A stretch of DNA of 64,000 nt, from positions 2,218,001 to 2,282,000 of the forward strand of contig NC_016940.1 of NCBI RefSeq assembly GCF_000250635.1, read 5' to 3'. Shown piece after piece: positions 1 to 8,431 of this stretch. A program made the translations under genes and the position numbers. A model generated the notes under the pieces. That model was given only the letters and a program-made list of their open reading frames with translations, did no database searches and was not told where the DNA came from. Source of the DNA: Saprospira grandis str. Lewin (GTDB lineage Bacteria > Bacteroidota > Bacteroidia > Chitinophagales > Saprospiraceae). The first letter of the stretch is position 1; each line of letters starts with the position of its first letter.

Positions 1-1122
1 TTTTTGCTCCGCCAATTGCTCAAAAATCAAGATTTTCGCCAAGCGTTTTTAGAACGTTTTTGCGACCGAATTAATGGCCACTTTCAAGCAGAACGGCTCT
101 GCAACCGCCTAGATAGTATGGGCCAAGTTCTCCGTCCCGAACTTTGGCGCCACCAATTGCGCTGGCAATTGCACCACAGCCTCTGGACCAACCGCATGCA
201 GGAGATGGCCGAGTTTGCCCACAAACGCCCAGCCTATATGGCCCAATTCTTAGCCGAGTTTTTTCCAGAGTTTGGTCCCCAACAAAGCCTTGTTCTGCAA
301 ACCCAAGGAGATGGCTTTGTCCGTGTCAATGATCTATATAATACAGAAGGCCTAGCCCAGGGCCTCTATTTTCAGGGACTAGGGCTGCGCCTAAAGGCGC
401 AGCCCTATCTGGACCAAAGGTTCTCGCATTGGATCATCAATGGCCAACGCTATGAGGGCCAAAGTCTAGCATTGCCTCCCCAAGCTAGAGATAGCCTTTA
501 TATTACCGCCGTTTTTGAGCTGGCCCCAAAACGAGACCTGATCATTAATGAGTTTAGCTGCCGAGATACTCTTGCGGGCGATTGGATTGAGTTTTTTAAT
601 GCCAGCGCCCAAGCACTGCAGCTAGAAAAATATGCCCTAGAAGATGAAAAAGGCCATCGCTACCAATTTGCAGCGGGCCAATTGCCCGCTGGGGCCTATT
701 TGGTCCTTTGTCGAGATAGCCTAGGCTTCAAAAAGCGCTTTCCAGATTTCTCGGGCCAGCTTTGGAGCGGCCTTAATTTTGGCCTAGGCGCCAAAAGCGA
801 TCAGCTTCTGCTCTATGCCCAAAATGAGTTGGTAGATAGCCTAAGCTACAAGCTGGGAAAGTCAAAAGATTCTTTATTTTTGTCCTTGGCCCTAAGGCAT
901 CCCTATCTGCAAAGAAGCAACTTTGCCCTCAACTGGAAAAAGGAGCGCAATGCAGGTAGCCCCGGCCAAGAAAATCCCATATACAGCAAAAAACGAAAAG
1001 AACGCAGCTTGTCCAAAAACTGGAAAGCCGCAAATTTTGCCCCCTATCTATGGGGATTAGCCCTTTTTCTGGCCCTGCTCTTGGCGGCCTATGGTTTGGG
1101 CCAATATCGAGGCAGGGAATAA
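1..1122 (+). CDS. CotH-like protein with lamin-tail domain, 3' part
   Basis: The reading frame is open from the first base, so the 5' end lies outside the window; about 373 residues are visible. The first ~100 residues resemble the C-terminal part of CotH-kinase-family proteins (a region around RFCDRINGHF, then WRHQLRW and FAHKRPAYM). Residues about 180-285 look like a lamin-tail domain (LIINEFSC, DWIEFFN, a glycine/leucine-rich strand pattern). A basic linker leads to one C-terminal membrane helix (LWGLALFLALLLAAYGLG) and a short basic tail. Such multidomain CotH/LTD proteins are common in Bacteroidota and are expected at the cell surface; a protein-kinase role is known only for some CotH members. 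The stop lies directly before an interspersed repeat. The family call is fairly secure; the function is not. Confidence 0.7.
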   Translation, partial: FLLRQLLKNQDFRQAFLERFCDRINGHFQAERLCNRLDSMGQVLRPELWRHQLRWQLHHSLWTNRMQEMAEFAHKRPAYMAQFLAEFFPEFGPQQSLVLQTQGDGFVRVNDLYNTEGLAQGLYFQGLGLRLKAQPYLDQRFSHWIINGQRYEGQSLALPPQARDSLYITAVFELAPKRDLIINEFSCRDTLAGDWIEFFNASAQALQLEKYALEDEKGHRYQFAAGQLPAGAYLVLCRDSLGFKKRFPDFSGQLWSGLNFGLGAKSDQLLLYAQNELVDSLSYKLGKSKDSLFLSLALRHPYLQRSNFALNWKKERNAGSPGQENPIYSKKRKERSLSKNWKAANFAPYLWGLALFLALLLAAYGLGQYRGRE

Positions 1123-1276
1123 GGCCAAGCCTCCTTGGCCTAGCGATGTGGAGGGGTGGCCGAAGGCCAGACCAAGCTTTTTTGAGCAAAGCGAAAAAAA
1201 GCGAAGGGCCGAGCAGACCTGCGAGCCCCGCAGCGTAGCGCCGCAGCTTTGCTGCGGAGGCCCCAAAAAAATAAAA
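1123..1276 (+). repeat. Interspersed modular hairpin repeat, copy 1
   Basis: It begins with a small hairpin (GGCCAAG/CTTGGCC) directly after the preceding stop. Next come TAGCGATGTGG, hairpin A (TGGCC GAA GGCCA at 1157-1169), AGACC, the core GGGCCGAGCAG...CTGCGAGC, and the end GGAGGCCCC plus an A-tract. The A-tract runs into the start region of gldA. Confidence 0.85.
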
Positions 1277-1285
1277 AGAAATAGC

Positions 1286-2182
1286 ATGTCAATAGTTGTA
1301 GAAAATCTGAGCAAAGTATATGGCGAGCAAACCGCCGTCGATAACCTGAGTTTTGAACTAAAAAAAGGCGAAATTCTCGGCTTTTTGGGGCCCAATGGCG
1401 CCGGGAAAAGCAGCACGATGAAAATGCTGACCACCTTTATTCCACCTACTTCTGGGCGGGCATTTGTGGCTGGTTTTGATATCGAAAAAGAGGGGGATGA
1501 ACTGCGCAAAAGAGTGGGCTATCTGCCCCAAGATAATCCCCTTTATTTGGATATGTATGTGCGAGAATATCTGCTTTTTATTGCGGGTTTGCATCGTTTG
1601 GACCGCAAAAAAGCGCGGGTAGATCAGATGATTGAGCAAACGGGCCTGAGTCGAGAAGCGCATAAATTGATCGGGAGTTTATCGGGCGGATATCGCCAAA
1701 GGGTGGGCCTAGCGCAAGCCCTTTTGCATGATCCCGAAGTGCTGATTTTAGATGAGCCGACCTCGGGTTTGGACCCCAACCAATTGGTGGAAATTCGGGC
1801 GCTGGTGCGCCAACTAGGGGAGGAGAAAACCGTTTTATTTTCTTCTCATATTATGCAAGAAATTGAGGCCCTTTGCGATCGGGTCCTCATCCTGAACCGC
1901 GGTAAATTGGTGGCCGATGACCGCATTAGCAATTTGCAGACGAAATTGGGCCAAGAACAAAGAGTAAAAGTGCTTTTCAAAGAAAAAGTGAGCCGCCAAC
2001 AACTAGAGAAATTGGGCCAAGTAGAACCCCTTGGCGGAGGGGCATTTTTGCTCAGCTCTAGCCAAAAAAACGATTTACGAGAAGCGCTTTTCCGTTTTGC
2101 GGTAGACCAAAAGTTGAGCTTGCTGGAACTGGTGCCCGAACGTTCTAGCATTGAGCAGGTCTTCCAAAAACTGACTAGCTAA
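1286..2182 (+). CDS. gldA: Gliding-motility ABC transporter ATP-binding protein GldA
   Basis: A 298-residue ABC ATPase. Walker A is GPNGAGKS (35-42), a Q-loop region YLPQDNPLY follows near 80-87, the signature is LSGGY (132-136), Walker B is VLILDEP (152-158), and SSHIM carries the H-loop histidine. The phrase PLYLDMYVREYL and the start MSIVVENLSKVYG are typical of GldA, the ATPase of the GldA/F/G complex needed for gliding in Flavobacterium. The ATG at 1286 is chosen because upstream codons lie in the interspersed repeat and because the ATPase fold starts here; an A-rich leader precedes it. gldF and gldG are not adjacent. A general NatA-type exporter ATPase is the alternative. Confidence 0.78.
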   Translation: MSIVVENLSKVYGEQTAVDNLSFELKKGEILGFLGPNGAGKSSTMKMLTTFIPPTSGRAFVAGFDIEKEGDELRKRVGYLPQDNPLYLDMYVREYLLFIAGLHRLDRKKARVDQMIEQTGLSREAHKLIGSLSGGYRQRVGLAQALLHDPEVLILDEPTSGLDPNQLVEIRALVRQLGEEKTVLFSSHIMQEIEALCDRVLILNRGKLVADDRISNLQTKLGQEQRVKVLFKEKVSRQQLEKLGQVEPLGGGAFLLSSSQKNDLREALFRFAVDQKLSLLELVPERSSIEQVFQKLTS

Positions 2183-2245
2183 ATCGACCGCTAGGCCTCT
2201 TTTTCCGTAAAGAGTTTAGATTTCCCCACTACAACTAATGCGATT

Positions 2246-3121
2246 ATGATGCGATGGAAAAAATGGCGTAAAATCGGTCTTTTATTTAGCCTTTTTCTGG
2301 GCTTGAGCTTTATTTCAGATGCCTGTATGCAATTTAGAATGTCGGACAAAAAGGTCCAAAAGAAGTTTAAAAAGCTGCCCATCAAGCCCAAAATTGGCCG
2401 CTATGAATTGGATGGCCGAACCATTCGCTATTTGGAATTAGGGCCAGAAGATGCCCCGACCATCGTTTTTATTCATGGTGCGCCAGGTTCTTCACAGGAC
2501 TATATGAAGTATTTGCAGGATAGCAGTTTGTACCAAAACTATCATCTTTTGGCCGTAGATCGCCCTGGCTATGGCTATTCTAATTTTGGCAAAGCCCTAC
2601 CCTCTATTGCCGAGCAGGCCCGCTATCTGGCGCCCGTTTTGGCCCTCAATCAATACAAAAAACCGCCGATTTTGGTGGGCCATTCTTATGGTGGGCCGGT
2701 GGCTGTTCGTCTGGCCATGGATTATCCCGAGCAGACGGGCCCGCTTTACCTTTTGGCCTCGGCCCTAGACCCTGAGCACGAGAAGGTGTTCTGGTTCAAT
2801 TACCCTATGCGCTATACCATTTTTAACTGGCCTTTGCCCCGCTCGCTAAAGGTGGCCAATAAAGAAAAATTGGCCCATGCCAAGGAGCTAGAAGAGATGT
2901 TGCCATTTTGGGAAAACTTAGAAAATGAAACGGTTTTGGTCCATGGCCGAAACGATAAGATTGTCCCTATAGAAAACTCTTATTTCGCTGAAAAAGCCCT
3001 AACTAAGGCCCCTGTAGACAGCATCTATCAAGACAAAATGAACCACTTCCTGATCTGGAACCGCTATGAGCTGATCCGTGATCGCTTGCTGGAGTTGGCC
3101 AATAATTATACTAAGGACTAA
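2246..3121 (+). CDS. Alpha/beta hydrolase, membrane-anchored or exported
   Basis: 291 residues. The N-terminus has basic residues and a hydrophobic segment (IGLLFSLFLGLSFISDAC), either a signal anchor or a poor lipoprotein signal ending at Cys27. The hydrolase fold shows the oxyanion motif HGAPGS (77-82), the nucleophile elbow GHSYGG (145-150, Ser147), the acid in HGRNDKIV and the histidine in MNHFLIW near residue 270. The catalytic triad is therefore complete. The substrate cannot be told from sequence. It follows gldA by 63 bp on the same strand, so co-transcription is possible. Confidence 0.8.
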   Translation: MMRWKKWRKIGLLFSLFLGLSFISDACMQFRMSDKKVQKKFKKLPIKPKIGRYELDGRTIRYLELGPEDAPTIVFIHGAPGSSQDYMKYLQDSSLYQNYHLLAVDRPGYGYSNFGKALPSIAEQARYLAPVLALNQYKKPPILVGHSYGGPVAVRLAMDYPEQTGPLYLLASALDPEHEKVFWFNYPMRYTIFNWPLPRSLKVANKEKLAHAKELEEMLPFWENLENETVLVHGRNDKIVPIENSYFAEKALTKAPVDSIYQDKMNHFLIWNRYELIRDRLLELANNYTKD

Positions 3122-3125
3122 CTGT

Positions 3126-3400
3126 TTTTGGGGCTGCCCCTTCCGCTAGGTTAACACCCAGCGCAAAGCGGTATGGCTTTGCGAAGCTACACAAAATGAG
3201 GGTTGAAACCCTCATGAATTATCGCTCAGGTCGGGCTGTGCGGGGGCTCGCTGCTCGCTCGGCCGTTATTCCCTTTGGTCATCGAACTGCGGCTTTCAGC
3301 CTTGTTGTCGCTTTTTTCGCTTTGCTCAAAAAGCTCGGTCTGGCCTTCGGCCACCCCCTACCATCCCTCAGCCTGCGGCCCCTTCGGGGCCTGTAGGAGC
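3126..3400 (-). repeat. Interspersed modular repeat, divergent copy 2 with insertion
   Basis: The TTTTGGGGCTGCCCC end lies just after the hydrolase stop. About 85 bp of unrelated sequence (including the short palindrome GAGGGTTGAAACCCTC) separates it from the body (GGGCTGTGCGGGGGCTCGC..., CGGTCTGGCCTTCGGCCACC, CATCCCTCAGCCTGC). An extra module at 3265-3310 matches one at 21629-21675. No gene is seen in the 3122-3491 gap. Confidence 0.7.
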
Positions 3401-3491
3401 AGCGTTAGATTAGACAGAAATACATTTTATTATAGGCTTGGTGTGTAAATAAAAAAACACTATCATTGTACTTAAAAGTAAAAAAGAGTCA

Positions 3492-4763
3492 ATGAAGTAT
3501 GTTTATTTATTGCTGATTTTTGTTGTATTGTCTGCTTGTGTTAGTTCTAAGGACAGAGGTTCTGACTACTATTATGAAGCCATACTTATCCCGAAAGAAG
3601 AGTTAGTCATTAGTTATCCTAAGTTATACTATCCCATTTATCCAAACTTCAGAATAGAAAACGGCAAGAAATATTTGGCTATATATGAGACCCAAAAGCG
3701 CCAAATCCTTAGCTTTTCTATGGAAGATGGGCAATTATTACAAACTACAGAGGCAGATTTTAATCCTAGCGGAAAACAACATCTCTATAGTTTTCACTAC
3801 CATAATGATGACTCTATATTTTTAGGCCTTTCTGCCTCTCCCCATCCTAATTATTGGCACGACAGCTGTTTAGTTCAAATCAATAAGGAGGGCCTGGTTC
3901 AAAAGGTTTACCCTGTTTACCAGCTTCCTGTTCGCTCATCTCTCCAAGCCGATTATCCCAAAGATTGCGCAACCCTAATTGCTTTTCATAAAGGTAATAT
4001 TCATTATGAACAGGGCCGTCTCCATTTACTCTTATCCCGCTATCGCTATTATCCCGGAGATAGCATGTTTGAAGCGGAACCAATGCCTATAGCGGCTTAT
4101 ATGGACCTTAGCGATAAGGCTGTTTCCTATTATCCCTTAAGGCATAAAACGCCTGCTGATATTATAGGTAAAGGCTTTTTAGCCCGAAACTATAACTTTG
4201 TTCGTTGGACCTTTAATGAATCGGGTAGCACGCTCTTTGGTTTTGGACATACGTCTATGCTTTATCTAAATAAAATTGGCCAGTCTAAAGTAGATTCATT
4301 TCGTATAAGTAGTCTACTAACTGATAGCCTTTGGCTAAATCTTTATCCAGAAGGAGGAAGTGCTCCACAGTTTGATTACCAATCTGCAGAATACCTCAAG
4401 CTATATAGAGACCCTTATCAAGAAAGATATGCTAGAGTATTTCGCTTAGCGGATAGTAGCTTAACCTCAAATCCCTTTGATCCTCGCTTTGATAGCCAAC
4501 ATAGTCCTGCCGCTACTCTAATCCTTTTTAATGAAGCAGGAGAACAATTAGGGGAGACGCTTATCCCTGAAGGATATAGCATTCGTAGCTTTTTCTTTGA
4601 CGAGGACGGCATCTGGCTACACAATAGGGAGAAGTCTATGGCAGAGAAAAAATTAGTTCTGCAAAAGTTTGCCATCAAAAAAAAGAGAACAACTAAAGCG
4701 GCTTTCCAAAAAGAAGTAGCTCAAGAATTAACTAAAAGAGCTCGAGAACGAGCGGCGCAATAA
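3492..4763 (+). CDS. DUF4221-like lipoprotein
   Basis: 423 residues with a clean lipoprotein signal peptide: a short basic start, hydrophobic YVYLLLIFVVL, and lipobox LSAC with Cys16. The rest has alternating strands and turns (IYPNFRIENGKKYLAIYE, ILSFSMEDGQLL) that resemble beta-propeller-like lipoproteins of the Bacteroidota DUF4221 group; the last ~35 residues are strongly basic. No catalytic motif was found. Base use is more AT-rich than in the neighbouring genes. It stands alone between a repeat and a strong bidirectional terminator. The lipoprotein call is firm; the DUF assignment is from memory of family appearance. Confidence 0.65.
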   Translation: MKYVYLLLIFVVLSACVSSKDRGSDYYYEAILIPKEELVISYPKLYYPIYPNFRIENGKKYLAIYETQKRQILSFSMEDGQLLQTTEADFNPSGKQHLYSFHYHNDDSIFLGLSASPHPNYWHDSCLVQINKEGLVQKVYPVYQLPVRSSLQADYPKDCATLIAFHKGNIHYEQGRLHLLLSRYRYYPGDSMFEAEPMPIAAYMDLSDKAVSYYPLRHKTPADIIGKGFLARNYNFVRWTFNESGSTLFGFGHTSMLYLNKIGQSKVDSFRISSLLTDSLWLNLYPEGGSAPQFDYQSAEYLKLYRDPYQERYARVFRLADSSLTSNPFDPRFDSQHSPAATLILFNEAGEQLGETLIPEGYSIRSFFFDEDGIWLHNREKSMAEKKLVLQKFAIKKKRTTKAAFQKEVAQELTKRARERAAQ

Positions 4764-4784
4764 ACTCCGTAATCCAAAAAAACA

Positions 4785-4819
4785 AAAAGGGGCGGTCGCT
4801 ACTAGCGACCGCCCCTTTT
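4785..4819. terminator. Bidirectional terminator, perfect 16-bp hairpin
   Basis: AAAAGGGGCGGTCGCT (4785-4800) pairs perfectly with 4804-4819 across a 3-nt loop; A and T runs flank it so it can end transcripts in both directions. It lies between convergent genes. Confidence 0.92.
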
Positions 4820-4833
4820 CTCTAGTTCAAGAC

Positions 4834-6201
4834 CTAATATTTCTTTGTTTTTTGCTCTTTAGAGGTATACCAACACTGGGTACCAGAATCATTACAAGAA
4901 TATTGGCCCATTTTCCAATCTAAGCAAAGCCAATGCAGCCCTTGGGCATCCTTTAAGCCATTGATGGTCATATTGGGCTTGTTGTAATAACTACGAATAG
5001 CCTTTACTGCCCGATCCCAATCACTTTGGCTACCAATAAGAACCTCGGCCCAAGCATGGCCCCCGCCACTACAGCGGCCCACCATAATTCTCGATACGCC
5101 ACCAATAGATTCTATACAAGAGGCCGTTAGGGCCGCAAAATCATCACAGTCGCCAGCCAAATCTACCGCAATGGTCCGATCGGCAGGGGAGTAGAAGTCA
5201 TCTCTTAGGACTGTGGGGTCATTGACATAGCTCCAATGCGAACTGAGGTGCATATGCAAGGCACAAATCTGCTTAATTCCGTTGCGGCCTGGCAATCCCC
5301 GCTGATAATCATAATAGGGTCCAGATTCTGCCTTGACCAAAGAGACCGCAAAGTCCCGCACACAAGGCTGTCCAGGTACAACCGCCTCCGCAATGCGCTT
5401 CACCATCTTGCTGGATTCTTTAGAGCTGGCACACCAACTAAAATCCTTGAGGTTTTTCCGTTGTTGAGCCATCTGCTTGGCATATTCTTCATTTTGCTTC
5501 TTGAGCTCTTCTATGGTCTGCTGGTCTTCCTCCATCCGAGAAATGCGCTCCTGCAACTCTTTAATTTTGGCCTCTTTTTCTCCCTCTTCTAAGCTTTCAT
5601 CTTCCTCTACTTTTTGTAGATACTGCTTAACCGAAGGCAATTTGAGGTACTTCTTATCAATCATTTTTCCCAATTTCTGCATACCTGCATCCACAGAAAT
5701 CTCAAAGTCCTGATTCTCTAAACGCAACCAATTCATTTGATCTGTGGTCACTAAAAACCCAATGGGCAAGATGACCAAGGCCGCTAGCTCTGCAAAAAGG
5801 GGAATCCTATGGTTGAAACTCATCAAAATGCCACTACTGACCGTAATGATGCCTACTATATAATTTAATTGCGGCACCGACAAAAAGCCAATTCCTGCGG
5901 CCCAATTCCTAAACCAGCCCATAAAACTAATTTCTACAGCCGTAGAAATTAAAAAGAAGCCAATGAGGTAGCCCACAAAGGTGGCACTCACATTATGCCC
6001 GCCACCAAAAAGGAACATCAGGCCCATCAGGATAAAGGCAATAACTGTCATGAGAGAGCGATCGCCCCAAGGAGCAATGTTTTCCAGAAAATTGACGGGG
6101 CCCTCCCAGCCTGCAGCATAAAATAGCCCAGGCACCAACATCAAGATGCCAATGAAACCAATAAGGCTAAAGATTTTTTGTAGTAAGGATAGTTTTTTCA
6201 T
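4834..6201 (-). CDS. Membrane-anchored transglutaminase-like protein
   Basis: 455 residues. The N-terminal ~160 residues hold about five hydrophobic segments (IFSLIGFIGILMLVPGLFY, LMTVIAFILMGLMFLFGGG and others). A charged coiled coil follows at about 195-250 (EEDESLEEGEKEAKIKELQE). The C-terminal domain carries the transglutaminase-like triad pattern: Cys352 in GDCDDFA, His382 in GGGHAWAEV and Asp428 in CLDWKMG. Such domains act as cysteine proteases, amidases or cross-linkers; the substrate is unknown. It is convergent with the DUF4221-like gene. A promoter-like CAAAATA lies 52-58 nt upstream of its start. Confidence is high for the fold, low for the role. Confidence 0.75.
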   Translation of the reverse strand: MKKLSLLQKIFSLIGFIGILMLVPGLFYAAGWEGPVNFLENIAPWGDRSLMTVIAFILMGLMFLFGGGHNVSATFVGYLIGFFLISTAVEISFMGWFRNWAAGIGFLSVPQLNYIVGIITVSSGILMSFNHRIPLFAELAALVILPIGFLVTTDQMNWLRLENQDFEISVDAGMQKLGKMIDKKYLKLPSVKQYLQKVEEDESLEEGEKEAKIKELQERISRMEEDQQTIEELKKQNEEYAKQMAQQRKNLKDFSWCASSKESSKMVKRIAEAVVPGQPCVRDFAVSLVKAESGPYYDYQRGLPGRNGIKQICALHMHLSSHWSYVNDPTVLRDDFYSPADRTIAVDLAGDCDDFAALTASCIESIGGVSRIMVGRCSGGGHAWAEVLIGSQSDWDRAVKAIRSYYNKPNMTINGLKDAQGLHWLCLDWKMGQYSCNDSGTQCWYTSKEQKTKKY

Positions 6202-6498
6202 AGACCGTATGGGGTTTTGGGAATAAAAAGCAACTTAGCGTTGAAACACTAGCAAAATACGTTTTTTTTAGGGATTAAATTCCCTAATTACTTAATCTTT
6301 GGGCCTTTTTGCCTCCTACAGGCCCAAAGGGCCGCAGGCAATAGCCAAATTTAAACGCACTTCCTTTTATAGTTTGCAGCAATTTCCCGCTAGTCGGCCC
6401 TATTTTTCTCGGCCATAGCGAAGGCTATGCCCTTAAAAAATAGCTGGCCTAACCCAAAATTCATAGCAAAGCATGGTCAAAGCAGCTCGATTAAATCT
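6202..6498. other. Intergenic region with leader of the transglutaminase gene
   Basis: No open frame with coding character was found. It holds the probable promoter of the minus-strand gene, a short palindrome (GGGATTAAATTCCC), and a GGCCC-rich patch (around 6300-6440) that looks like degraded pieces of the interspersed repeat family. Confidence 0.5.
6253..6259 (-). promoter_or_regulatory. Candidate -7 element
   Basis: On the minus strand this reads TATTTTG, close to the Bacteroidota -7 consensus TAnnTTTG, 52-58 nt before the transglutaminase-like gene. No clear -33 element. Confidence 0.3.
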
Positions 6499-6620
6499 GG
6501 CTGAGGGGCTGTAGCAGGGCCGCCGAAGGCGGCAGACCAAAGCGCTGAAAGCGCTGCAGGGCCGAGCAGACCTGCGAGCTGCGCAATGGCCCGACCCGAG
6601 CGAAGCGAGTGGGCAGCCCC
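6499..6620 (+). repeat. Interspersed modular repeat, copy 3
   Basis: Hairpin A is GCCGCC GAA GGCGGC (6519-6533), hairpin B is AGCGCT GAA AGCGCT (6541-6555), then the core GGGCCGAGCAG...CTGCGAGC and the GGGCAGCCCC end. The end touches the stop codon of the convergent gene at 6620. Confidence 0.88.
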
Positions 6621-7276
6621 TAAAAAAGCGGAACTAAAAATAAATTGTCTCGGCTCATCCAGCTGCTATTGCCAATATAATGATGGCTGTTGCTAATGAC
6701 CACCACTCCGTTTTCATAGACCTGCAAAACCAGATTTTCCCAATCTTCTCGCCTCGCTTTGGCCGCCTTCCAGAAACGGCGCAAAGGGCCCGTTTTGCCC
6801 GCATAGAGCTTAAAACTACAGGGCTTAAACTGATGGATATCTGGATTTGGGCCCTGATAATGGTAAAAACTACTAAAATGAAGCAGCCGATAGCGCCGCC
6901 CTAACTGGGCTTTTTCGTCTAGCTGGACTTGGCCGACATTCCTTTGCGCTCCTTGCAAAAAGCTACTGCCCAAGGCTGGGCCGGGACTGATGGGCCAGCC
7001 CAAACTGCCCAATTGGGCCTGGGCCTCTGGAGACAGGCGAATGATTTTATCGGCCTGCGGATGCAAATTGGCCATAAATAGGCTGTCTCCAGCCGCAAAA
7101 TGGCAGGCGCAAAGGCTGTCCCAAAGTTGCTGCTCTTCTAAGCTAAAACTACTCTGTTCTAAGCGCTGGTATAAAAGCTGCTCCAAACGCAAAAAGCCCA
7201 AGCTATCAGATAGTTGGGCCGATAAGGGCGCACTGGCTAAAAGTAGAACCGCATAAAGTAGTTTAATGAACTTCAT
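6620..7276 (-). CDS. Secreted protein of unknown function
   Basis: 218 residues from the ATG at 7276, chosen because it opens a classical signal peptide (MKFIKLLYAVLLLASAPLSA, then Q). The mature part starts with a helical, charged region (RLEQLLYQRLEQSSFSLEEQQLWDSL) and continues with mixed strands, including KPCSFKLYAGKT and VVVISNSHHYIGNSS; no family was recognised. The start codon lies inside the 3' end of galE (14-bp overlap), so it is very likely translated with galE. Its stop abuts an interspersed repeat. Confidence 0.7.
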   Translation of the reverse strand: MKFIKLLYAVLLLASAPLSAQLSDSLGFLRLEQLLYQRLEQSSFSLEEQQLWDSLCACHFAAGDSLFMANLHPQADKIIRLSPEAQAQLGSLGWPISPGPALGSSFLQGAQRNVGQVQLDEKAQLGRRYRLLHFSSFYHYQGPNPDIHQFKPCSFKLYAGKTGPLRRFWKAAKARREDWENLVLQVYENGVVVISNSHHYIGNSSWMSRDNLFLVPLF

Positions 7277-8306
7277 TTTTTTCCTTAATTGCGGCCAAAA
7301 CCTGCTGCCAGCGCCAAGCCGACTGCATGATGTCCCCAATATCATAACTGGGGGTCCAGCCCAAACGATCTTTGGCCTTTTGATAATTGGCATAAATGGC
7401 GGCCACATCGCCCGCTCGAGCAGGAGCCAAACGATAGTTTAGGGGCTGTTGGGTTGCGGCCTCTGTGGCCCGAATGGCCTCTAGGACCGTAACGCCCTCG
7501 CCAATCCCAATATTAAAGACTTCCAGGCGCTCTTCATTGCGGCCATCTTGCAGGTAGCTCAGGGCCAAACGGTGGGCCTTGGCCAGATCCATAATATGTA
7601 TATAATCACGGATGCAGCTGCCGTCTCTAGTGGCGTAATCTTGGCCAAAAACCTGAAATTCGTCTCGCCAACCCATGGCCACCTCCATCAAAATAGGCAC
7701 TAAATTATAGGACTGCTTTTGCGGAAATTCGCCCAATAGCCCCGAGGGATGCGCTCCCGCAGGATTAAAATAACGCAACAAAATGGCCTGCTGCTCTGGA
7801 TAAGCCTGCAAAAAATCCCGAATGATTTCTTCCGACATCTGTTTGCTGCGAGCATAAGGACTCTCGGCCCGCCCAATGGGCGTTTGCTCATCCACGGGCA
7901 GTTGCTCCACATTGCCATAAACCGAGCAAGAGGAGGAAAAAATAAGCTGCTTGACCCCATGCTTCTGCATCTGCTCCAACAACTGACAAAGGCCCATCAG
8001 GTTGTTTTGATAGTAGCGCAAAGGCTGAGCAACTGACTCCGGCACACTCTTTAAAGCCGCAAAATGAATGACCGCAGTAATTTCTGGCTCGGCCAAAAAA
8101 ACTTGGGCCAGCCCCTCCGCATCACACAAATCTACTGCATAATGCCGAATCGTCTGGCCCGTGATGTCTTCCAAACGGCCCAAAATTTCAGGTGATGAAC
8201 GAATATGGCTGTCTAAACTGATAAATTCATAGCCCGCCTGAGCGAGCTCCAAAAGGCAATGGCTCCCAATGTAGCCCGTTGCCCCGGTAAGCAATACTTT
8301 GGCCAT
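7263..8306 (-). CDS. galE: UDP-glucose 4-epimerase GalE
   Basis: 347 residues, normal for GalE, an NAD-dependent short-chain dehydrogenase/reductase that interconverts UDP-glucose and UDP-galactose for polysaccharide synthesis. The NAD motif is GATGYIG (8-14). The catalytic region shows SSSCSVYG with Tyr151-x3-Lys155 (YARSK). RYFNPAGAHPSG, RDYIHIMDLA and the C-terminal APARAGDVAAIYAN complete the family pattern. The start codon overlaps by one base the stop of the tiny lipoprotein gene upstream (TAATG), and the next gene starts inside its 3' end, so this is an operon. Confidence 0.95.
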   Translation of the reverse strand: MAKVLLTGATGYIGSHCLLELAQAGYEFISLDSHIRSSPEILGRLEDITGQTIRHYAVDLCDAEGLAQVFLAEPEITAVIHFAALKSVPESVAQPLRYYQNNLMGLCQLLEQMQKHGVKQLIFSSSCSVYGNVEQLPVDEQTPIGRAESPYARSKQMSEEIIRDFLQAYPEQQAILLRYFNPAGAHPSGLLGEFPQKQSYNLVPILMEVAMGWRDEFQVFGQDYATRDGSCIRDYIHIMDLAKAHRLALSYLQDGRNEERLEVFNIGIGEGVTVLEAIRATEAATQQPLNYRLAPARAGDVAAIYANYQKAKDRLGWTPSYDIGDIMQSAWRWQQVLAAIKEKNEVH

Positions 8307-8419
8307 TAGGGAAGTTGGATTTTATTAAACGTGGGACAACCTTGGCGCTTAGAGACGCAGCTGCTGCCCAAACTGAGCAAAAAAAGACTGAGAACAAAAA
8401 CTACAATCACTGATTTCAT
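8306..8419 (-). CDS. Tiny lipoprotein-like peptide with CPTF tail
   Basis: 37 codons: a hydrophobic signal segment (VIVVFVLSLFLLSLGSSC) ending at Cys21, then a short tail VSKRQGCPTFNKIQLP. The stop TAA overlaps the galE ATG by one base, which supports real translation. The cysteine is in a slightly imperfect lipobox (LGSSC). It resembles the gene just upstream (8432-8557), with the same hydrophobic start and a CPTF motif, so the two are probably paralogues. No function is known to me. Confidence 0.6.
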   Translation of the reverse strand: MKSVIVVFVLSLFLLSLGSSCVSKRQGCPTFNKIQLP

Positions 8420-8431
8420 AAGAGGTGTATT

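Noticed and set aside
1123-1276. CRISPR or tRNA-like element for the interspersed repeats
   Set aside because: Copies are dispersed singly or in inverted pairs, not arrays with spacers, and no cloverleaf or CCA-type end can be drawn.
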